This document shows, one piece after another, positions 4,669 to 9,232 of a stretch of DNA of 9,232 bases; the stretch's first letter is position 1, and every line of letters begins with the position of its first letter. Source of the DNA: DATAFO01 sp046728935. GTDB lineage: Bacteria; Actinomycetota; Thermoleophilia; Solirubrobacterales; 70-9. The translations under genes were made by a program, and so were the position numbers. Location: the NCBI GenBank assembly GCA_046728935.1, contig JBKPFS010000088.1, forward strand, positions 1 through 9,232, given 5' to 3'. The notes under the pieces are model-generated. The model did no database searches. It saw only the letters and a program-made list of their open reading frames with translations, and had not been told where the DNA came from.

Positions 4669-7101
4669 TCAGCCGGGCCAGGTCCAGTCGCGGATCTCGG
4701 GCATGTCCTCCAGGTGCTCGCGGATGTACTCGCGGTGGCGAGTCAGCATCGCGCGGCAATGCTCCTCCAGCTCGTCGGCTTCGGCCGGCCGCCGACGGCT
4801 GCGATGGAGCATCTCGAGCGCCAGGTGATATCGACTCATCCGGTTGAGCACCACCATGTCGAAAGGGGTCGTCGTCGTGCCCACCTCGTTGAAGCCCCGG
4901 ACGTGAAAGCGGCCGGGGTGCCGGCGGCCGTGCAGCAGCTGGTGGAGCGCCCGCGCGTAGCCGTGAAATGCCACGACGACCTCAAGCCCTTCGCCGAACA
5001 GCTCCTCGAAGCGCTCCTGGCTGAGACCGTGAGGATGAAGGTCACCAGGCGAGAGCGCCATCAGGTCGATCACGTTGACGAACCGGAAGCGCAGCTCGGG
5101 GGTGTGCTCGCGAAGCAGCGCGGCGGCGCCGAGCGCCTCCATGGTCGGCACGTCCCCGACGGACGCGAGCACCACGTCGGGGTCCGCGCTTCCTTCTGTT
5201 CCGGCCCAATCCCACGCCGATGCCCCGTCAGCCGCCTGTCGCCTGGCCTCCTCGGGCCTCAAGTACTGGAGGTGAAGCTGCTTGTCGACGACGATCAGGT
5301 TGACGTAGTTGCGGCTGCCCAGGCAGTGGTCGGCGACCGAGAGCAGGGTGTTTGCGTCCGGCGGGAAGTAGGCACGCACGACGCTCCCCCGCAGCGAGAT
5401 CATCGAGTCGATCAGGCCCGGACCCTGGTGACTGAAGCCGTTGTGATCGTTGCGCCAGCAGGTCGAGGTGAGGAGGATGTTGAGCGAGGCCACCGGCTCA
5501 CGCCAATCGAGTCCCTCGGCCTCCTCCAGCCACTTGGCGTGCTGGATCGCCATCGAGGCGGAGACCATCGCGAACGCCTCGTAGGTGGCGAACAAGCCGT
5601 GGCGGCCAGTGAGCAGATAGCCCTCCAGCCAGCCCTGGCACAGATGTTCGGAGAGCACCTCCATCACGCGGCCCTCGGGCGAGACGCTCTCATCGTCGGG
5701 ACGAGCGTCCATCAGGCAGCGGTCCTCGACCTCGAACACCGCCCCGAGCCGGTTGGAGTTCGTCTCGTCCGGACAGAAGAGGCGGAACCGGCCCCGGTTC
5801 GACTCCATCAGGTCGCGGAGCAGCTCCCCGAGTGGGCGAGTCGTCTCGGCCATGGTTCTGCCCCGCCTCTCGATCGCGACCGCGTACCGGTCCCAGGCGG
5901 GGACCTCGAGCGGCCGGAGGCGGCGGCCGCCGTTTGCGTAGCTGGTCGTCCCGATGCGCCTTTCGCCCTGCGGTGCAAGCGACCGTAGTTCCTCGACGAG
6001 ACATCCCTCCTCGTCGAAGCGATCCTCGGGCCGGTAGCTGCGCATCCACCGTTCCAGAATCGCCAGGTGCTCCGGATTCTCGCGAACGGCGGCGAGCGGA
6101 ACCTGATGGGAGCGAAAGGTTCCCTCGACGCGATGACCATCCACCTCCTTTGGACCAGTCCAGCCCTTGGGGGTGTGAAGCACGATCGCCGGCCAGGCGG
6201 GCCTGCCACGCTCGCCCTCCTCGCGGGCGTGCCGCTGGATCTCGGTTATCGACTCGTGCGCCTCATCCAGCGCTCGGGCGAAACTGCGGTGGACATCACG
6301 CTGGTCCGCGCCGGAGACCACGGACGGCTCGTATCCGTGACCACGCAGCATCTGCGTGACCTCCTCCTCTCGCGCGCGTCCCAAGACGGTCGGGCCGGAG
6401 ATCTTCGCCTCGTTCAGATGCAGGACAGGGAGCACAGCGCCGTCACGCGTGGGGTTCAGGAAACGTGTCCCCTTCCAGGAGCCCTCCAGCGGCCCAGTCT
6501 CGGCCTCGCCGTCTCCGACGGCGCAGACGACGAGCAGATCCGGGTGGTCGAACGCGGCGCCGAAGGCGTGCACCAAGGCGTAGCCGAGTTCACCCCCCTC
6601 GTGGATGGATCCCGGGGTGGGAACGCTCACGTGGCTTGGGATTCCACCGGGCGTGGAGAACTGGCGCACCAGCCTCCGAAGGCCGGCGAGGTCGGAGCTG
6701 ACCTGCGGATAGATCTCCGAGTAGGTGCCCTCTAGATAAACGTTGGCGACGAACGCAGGGCCGCCGTGTCCTGGTCCGGCGATGAAGACGACGTCCTGCT
6801 CGCGGCGCCGGATCAGCCGGTTGAGCTGCGCGTAGATGAGGTTGAGGCCGGGGGAAGTGCCCCAATGGCCGAGCAGCCGCGGCTTGATGTGCGCCGGCCG
6901 TAGCGGCTCGCGAAGCAATGGGTTGTCCTGCAGGTAGATCTGCGCGACGGTGAGGTAGTTGGCCGCCTCCCACCAGCCGGTCAGCCGGACGAGTTCGGCT
7001 TCGTCGATCGTCGCGACCTGGTCCGCAGCACGCCCTGACACTCGGTCGAGCGTACCCCGACCGGCGAACTCGCTGGTCCTCGGGTGAGAGCCCTGATGCA
7101 C
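4669..7101 (-). CDS. xfp: Phosphoketolase (xylulose-5-phosphate/fructose-6-phosphate)
   Basis: A thiamine-diphosphate enzyme that cleaves xylulose-5-P (and in many members fructose-6-P) with inorganic phosphate to acetyl phosphate plus glyceraldehyde-3-P (or erythrose-4-P). The 810 residues match the family length. Visible motifs are WWEAANYL (43-50), LGHWGTSPGLNLIY (77-90), GPGHGGP (109-115), EGGELGY (168-174, the first family signature), DHPDLLVVCAVGDGEAETG (185-203, the second signature with the GDG cofactor motif), HLNEAKISGPT (228-238), PKGWTGPKEVDG (311-322), SHQVP (331-335), PDETNSNRL (444-452) and NDHNGFSHQGPG (551-562). The C terminus ends in the typical EIRDWTW. The start is uncertain: GTG 7101 is 11 bases after the ndh stop, while GTG 7041 (residue 21) also fits the family's usual N terminus; neither has a good ribosome binding site. 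Sugar-phosphate specificity cannot be read from the motifs. Confidence 0.96.
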   Translation of the reverse strand: MHQGSHPRTSEFAGRGTLDRVSGRAADQVATIDEAELVRLTGWWEAANYLTVAQIYLQDNPLLREPLRPAHIKPRLLGHWGTSPGLNLIYAQLNRLIRRREQDVVFIAGPGHGGPAFVANVYLEGTYSEIYPQVSSDLAGLRRLVRQFSTPGGIPSHVSVPTPGSIHEGGELGYALVHAFGAAFDHPDLLVVCAVGDGEAETGPLEGSWKGTRFLNPTRDGAVLPVLHLNEAKISGPTVLGRAREEEVTQMLRGHGYEPSVVSGADQRDVHRSFARALDEAHESITEIQRHAREEGERGRPAWPAIVLHTPKGWTGPKEVDGHRVEGTFRSHQVPLAAVRENPEHLAILERWMRSYRPEDRFDEEGCLVEELRSLAPQGERRIGTTSYANGGRRLRPLEVPAWDRYAVAIERRGRTMAETTRPLGELLRDLMESNRGRFRLFCPDETNSNRLGAVFEVEDRCLMDARPDDESVSPEGRVMEVLSEHLCQGWLEGYLLTGRHGLFATYEAFAMVSASMAIQHAKWLEEAEGLDWREPVASLNILLTSTCWRNDHNGFSHQGPGLIDSMISLRGSVVRAYFPPDANTLLSVADHCLGSRNYVNLIVVDKQLHLQYLRPEEARRQAADGASAWDWAGTEGSADPDVVLASVGDVPTMEALGAAALLREHTPELRFRFVNVIDLMALSPGDLHPHGLSQERFEELFGEGLEVVVAFHGYARALHQLLHGRRHPGRFHVRGFNEVGTTTTPFDMVVLNRMSRYHLALEMLHRSRRRPAEADELEEHCRAMLTRHREYIREHLEDMPEIRDWTWPG

Positions 7102-7112
7102 CTTGTGGTTGG

Positions 7113-8471
7113 CTAGCGCCGATCCGCGGAAGAAAGCCCGCTGCTGATCATTTCTTGTTTGCGCGAAGGGGGACCGGGCTGAGCAATCAAGCGCCCGCCG
7201 CGCCCCCGGGTGAAGAAGCTGACCGACCAGCGGATCAGCACCAGGAGGCGGTTCTGGAATCCGATCAGATACCAGAGGTGTACGACGAGCCAGGTGACCC
7301 AGGCCGGAAACCCGCTGAGCCGGATCCGGTGCAGGTCTGCCACCGCGCGGGCCCGGCCGATCGTCGCCAGGTTTCCCTTGTCGCGGTAGCGGAACGGCTT
7401 GTGCGTGCGCCCGCGCAGCCGCGCTTTCACGACATCGGCGGCGTAGCGGCCCTGCTGCATTGCCACCGGGGCGACTCCAGGGAGCGGCTGCGCCCCGCCA
7501 TCCTCGCCGCGCACCCGCACCATGTCCCCGAGGGCGAAGACCTCGGGGTGGCCGGGGAGGGTCAGATCGGGACGGACGGTGACGCGTCCCGCTCGATCCA
7601 GCTCGGCACCGGTTTGCTCGGCTAGGCGTCCAGCCAACCCGGAGGCTGTCACCCCCGCCGCCCAGATCACCGTGCGCGCGTCGATCCGTTCCCGGCGCTC
7701 GTCAGGACCCTCGATCGTGACGCTCTCCTCGTCGATGTCCACCACGGTGCGGCCAAGCAGCGGCGTCACGCCGAGGTCCTCTAGCGCGCGGGCGGCCTTC
7801 CGAGACAGTGATGGCGGGAAGCTCGTCAGCACGCGGTCTGCCATCTCCACCACGAGCACCCTTCCCTCGCTCGGGTCGATCGAGCGGAAGTCGCGCCGCA
7901 GCGTGTCGCGGGCCAGCTCTCCGATCTGGCCGGCCATCTCGACTCCGGTCGGGCCGGCGCCGACCACTACGAAGGTGAGCCAGCCGCGGCGGCTCCCTTC
8001 GTCGGGCTCGAGCTCGGCAGCTTCGAAGGCGCTCAGGATCCGGCTGCGAACGGCGAGGGCGCTCTCGAGCGACTTCACTTCGGCCGCGACCTCCTGCCAA
8101 TCGTCGTGACCGAAGTACGAGTATCGGGAACCGCCGGCCACGATCAACGTGTCGTATGGGATCGAAAGCGGCTCGGATTCGCCCGCTCCCGCCTCGACGC
8201 GCACGCTCTGTCCCTCCAGGTCGAAGCCGATCACCGTCCCCAGCAGCACCCGGACGTTGGGGCGCCGCTTGAAGACGGCTCGCAGCGGATAGCAGATCTC
8301 CTCGGGGGAGAGTGCCCCAGTCGCCACCTGGTAGGTGAGCGGCTGGAAGAGGTGGAAGTTGCGGCGGTCGATCAGGGTCACCTCGACGGGCGTCCGAGCC
8401 AGGCGCGCCACCGCCTGCAGCCCGCCGAAGCCGCCACCGATCACCACCACTTTGCGTGCTCGGGCACCCAT
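7113..8471 (-). CDS. ndh: Type II NADH dehydrogenase (NDH-2), membrane-associated flavoprotein
   Basis: A non-proton-pumping NADH:quinone oxidoreductase that feeds electrons from NADH to the quinone pool on the inner face of the membrane. The 452 residues contain two Rossmann folds: KVVVIGGGFGGLQA (7-20, FAD) and FVVVGAGPTGVEMAG (167-181, NADH), the latter with Glu178. Also present are FHLFQPLTYQVATG (39-52), the TVIWAAGV strand (267-274), the FALGD flavin motif (312-316) and PVAMQQGRYAA (335-345), whose adjacent glutamines fit the quinone-site AQQ-type motif of the family. Residues 386-421 are hydrophobic and aromatic (WVTWLVVHLWYLIGF, LLVLIRWSVSFF), which fits C-terminal membrane-anchoring helices. 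The start is ATG 8471 with only a weak GGCTGAG upstream. It is the first gene of the apparent operon with xfp (gap 11 bases, or 71 with the later xfp start) and ackA. A related sulfide:quinone reductase is unlikely because its catalytic cysteines are not seen. Confidence 0.93.
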   Translation of the reverse strand: MGARARKVVVIGGGFGGLQAVARLARTPVEVTLIDRRNFHLFQPLTYQVATGALSPEEICYPLRAVFKRRPNVRVLLGTVIGFDLEGQSVRVEAGAGESEPLSIPYDTLIVAGGSRYSYFGHDDWQEVAAEVKSLESALAVRSRILSAFEAAELEPDEGSRRGWLTFVVVGAGPTGVEMAGQIGELARDTLRRDFRSIDPSEGRVLVVEMADRVLTSFPPSLSRKAARALEDLGVTPLLGRTVVDIDEESVTIEGPDERRERIDARTVIWAAGVTASGLAGRLAEQTGAELDRAGRVTVRPDLTLPGHPEVFALGDMVRVRGEDGGAQPLPGVAPVAMQQGRYAADVVKARLRGRTHKPFRYRDKGNLATIGRARAVADLHRIRLSGFPAWVTWLVVHLWYLIGFQNRLLVLIRWSVSFFTRGRGGRLIAQPGPPSRKQEMISSGLSSADRR

Positions 8472-8655
8472 CGCTCAGCCGAACACCGCCCGCGGGTAAG
8501 CGATCCAGTGCGTCGGCGTCCTCCATGCTGCCACGGCGGTGAGGCGGTCGCCGACAGTGGCATATACGCCGCCGCGCAGACCGCGGCCCGGAGAACACGG
8601 TCCGAGCGGAATGGCAGGTCCGTCGACGATCAGTGGGGACAAACTCGGGAAACGT

Positions 8656-8671
8656 ATCAAACCAATTTGAT
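8656..8671 (+). promoter_or_regulatory. Candidate ArsR-family operator (perfect inverted repeat)
   Basis: ATCAAA (8656-8661), spacer CCAA, TTTGAT (8666-8671) is a perfect 6-4-6 palindrome in an AT-rich island within otherwise GC-rich DNA. ArsR/SmtB repressors typically bind ATCAA...TTGAT-type repeats. It lies immediately upstream of the ArsR-ArsC fusion gene and about 185 bases upstream of the divergent ndh start. Autoregulation of the fusion gene is the natural reading; control of ndh-xfp-ackA is possible but not shown. Confidence 0.72.
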
Positions 8672-8672
8672 G

Positions 8673-8678
8673 TATTGT
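8673..8678 (+). promoter_or_regulatory. Possible -10 element of the arsR-arsC gene
   Basis: TATTGT, one base after the palindrome, could be a -10 box and would place transcription initiation close to the GTG at 8688, giving a leaderless or nearly leaderless message. No matching -35 box is evident, and the assignment rests on position and AT content only. Confidence 0.25.
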
Positions 8679-8687
8679 TCCCCTTGG

Positions 8688-9232
8688 GTGATCGCCACCG
8701 CCGGACATGGCGAGAGTTCACCGCCGCGTTTTCTGGGGCTGGCGGGGCACCCGTTGCGGTGGCGGCTGCTGAGCGAGCTGGCGCGCAGCGATCGGCGCGT
8801 GGGCGAGCTCTGCGAGCTGGCGGGCCGGCGCCAGAGCCTGGTTTCCTATCACCTGCGTCAGCTGCGCGACGGTGGCCTTGTCTCGATGCGGCGCAGCGCC
8901 GCCGACGGCCGTGATACCTACTACTTCCTCGATCTGCCCCGCTGCGGCGAGCTGCTCTCGAGCGCCGGCGTGTCGCTGCACCCCGGCCTGGCGCCGATGC
9001 CGCGCCCACGCGCGAGGCGCGGGCGCCGCCCCGCGCTCGCGCGCGTGCTCTTTCTGTGCACGGGCAACAGCGCGCGCTCGCAGATCGCCGAGGCCCTCTG
9101 CGAGCGGCTGTCCGGCGGCGCGGTGAGCGCCGCCAGCGCGGGCAGTCACCCCAAGCCGCTACATCCCAACGCGGTGCGGGTGATGCGCGAGCGCGGCATC
9201 GACCTCGCCGGGCGTCGTTCCAAGCACCTGAG
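8688..9232 (+). CDS. ArsR-type repressor fused to ArsC-like low-molecular-weight phosphatase/arsenate reductase (partial, runs off the right edge)
   Basis: The frame is open from about 8670 to the window end with no stop; 181 full codons follow GTG 8688. Residues 12-95 are an ArsR winged helix: PPRFLGLAGHPLRWRLLSEL, then RRVGELCELAGRRQ, the recognition helix SLVSYHLRQLRDGGLV (50-65), and the wing RRSAADGRDTYYFLDL. A basic linker (104-116) leads into a Wzb/ArsC-type domain: VLFLCTGNSARSQIAEAL (120-137) with the CX5R phosphate loop (Cys124-Arg130), and GIDLAGRRSKHL (170-181), as in thiol-dependent arsenate reductases. The repressor's metal-site helix has ELCELAG with one cysteine instead of the classical ELCVCDL, so the sensing chemistry may differ. 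Start choice: GTG 8688 (no Shine-Dalgarno, possibly leaderless) or ATG 8670, which overlaps the operator and would add MYCSPW. The likely role is arsenate reduction with self-regulation; tyrosine phosphatase activity cannot be excluded. Confidence 0.85.
   Translation, partial: MIATAGHGESSPPRFLGLAGHPLRWRLLSELARSDRRVGELCELAGRRQSLVSYHLRQLRDGGLVSMRRSAADGRDTYYFLDLPRCGELLSSAGVSLHPGLAPMPRPRARRGRRPALARVLFLCTGNSARSQIAEALCERLSGGAVSAASAGSHPKPLHPNAVRVMRERGIDLAGRRSKHL

Noticed and set aside
4318..5988. A 556-codon open frame on the plus strand across ackA and xfp.
   Set aside because: It is antisense to two genes with complete family signatures, and its product is an Arg/Ala/Val-rich composition artefact.
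8475..8708. A 77-codon minus-strand frame ending three bases before the ndh start, with VYATVGDRL near its end, reminiscent of a DUF1918 opening.
   Set aside because: Only nine residues resemble that family, the frame starts inside the ArsR gene and no ribosome binding site is seen. Chance or a very old remnant is more likely.
7702..9009. A 435-codon minus-strand frame spanning the ndh 5' half, the operator and the ArsR-ArsC gene.
   Set aside because: It crosses two real genes in the wrong frame, and its translation is arginine- and glycine-rich with no domain.
1..9232. CRISPR arrays, insertion sequences, rRNA and riboswitches.
   Set aside because: I saw no spaced direct repeats, transposase-like coding, rRNA segments or recognisable riboswitch cores on either strand.

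Overview
The window is GC-rich throughout, uses GTG starts freely and has tightly packed genes. Together with the protein families present, this points to a high-GC actinobacterium. The zinc-less single-pass anti-sigma protein and the ArsR-ArsC fusion resemble what I know from the Thermoleophilia (Solirubrobacterales/Gaiellales type), but that placement is inference from family resemblance, not a phylogenetic result.

Left part (1-1690, + strand): the 3' end of an ECF-type sigma factor overlaps a membrane-anchored anti-sigma-like protein. A secreted or type I membrane protein of unknown function with a Ser/Thr/Pro stalk follows. The three read as one transcription unit for a cell-surface response.

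Junction (1691-2087): there is no intact gene here. The stretch holds the 3' half of an initiator tRNA (nucleotides 31-73, anticodon CAT) with no matching 5' half, a GC-rich hairpin just after it, and a short HicB-antitoxin-like coding remnant. A tRNA 3' half standing alone is the usual scar left at the far end of an element integrated into a tRNA gene. By the usual geometry, the sigma cassette to its left would be on the element side and the material to its right would be ancestral chromosome.

Middle (2088-3464, + strand): a complete berberine-bridge-type FAD-linked oxidoreductase. It converges on the next operon across about 96 bases in which I see no clear terminator.

Right part (3561-8471, - strand): an apparent ndh-xfp-ackA operon, transcribed right to left. 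It encodes a type II NADH dehydrogenase, a phosphoketolase that makes acetyl phosphate from xylulose-5-P or fructose-6-P, and an acetate kinase that converts acetyl phosphate to ATP and acetate. The xfp stop and the ackA GTG start are one base apart. The set combines NADH reoxidation with substrate-level ATP formation.

Right edge (8656-9232, + strand): divergent from ndh is a gene cut by the window end that fuses an ArsR-type winged-helix repressor to a low-molecular-weight-phosphatase/arsenate reductase domain. A perfect ATCAAA-N4-TTTGAT palindrome lies just before it, in a small AT-rich island, and is a strong candidate operator. Because it sits in the region shared with ndh, it could also influence the phosphoketolase operon.
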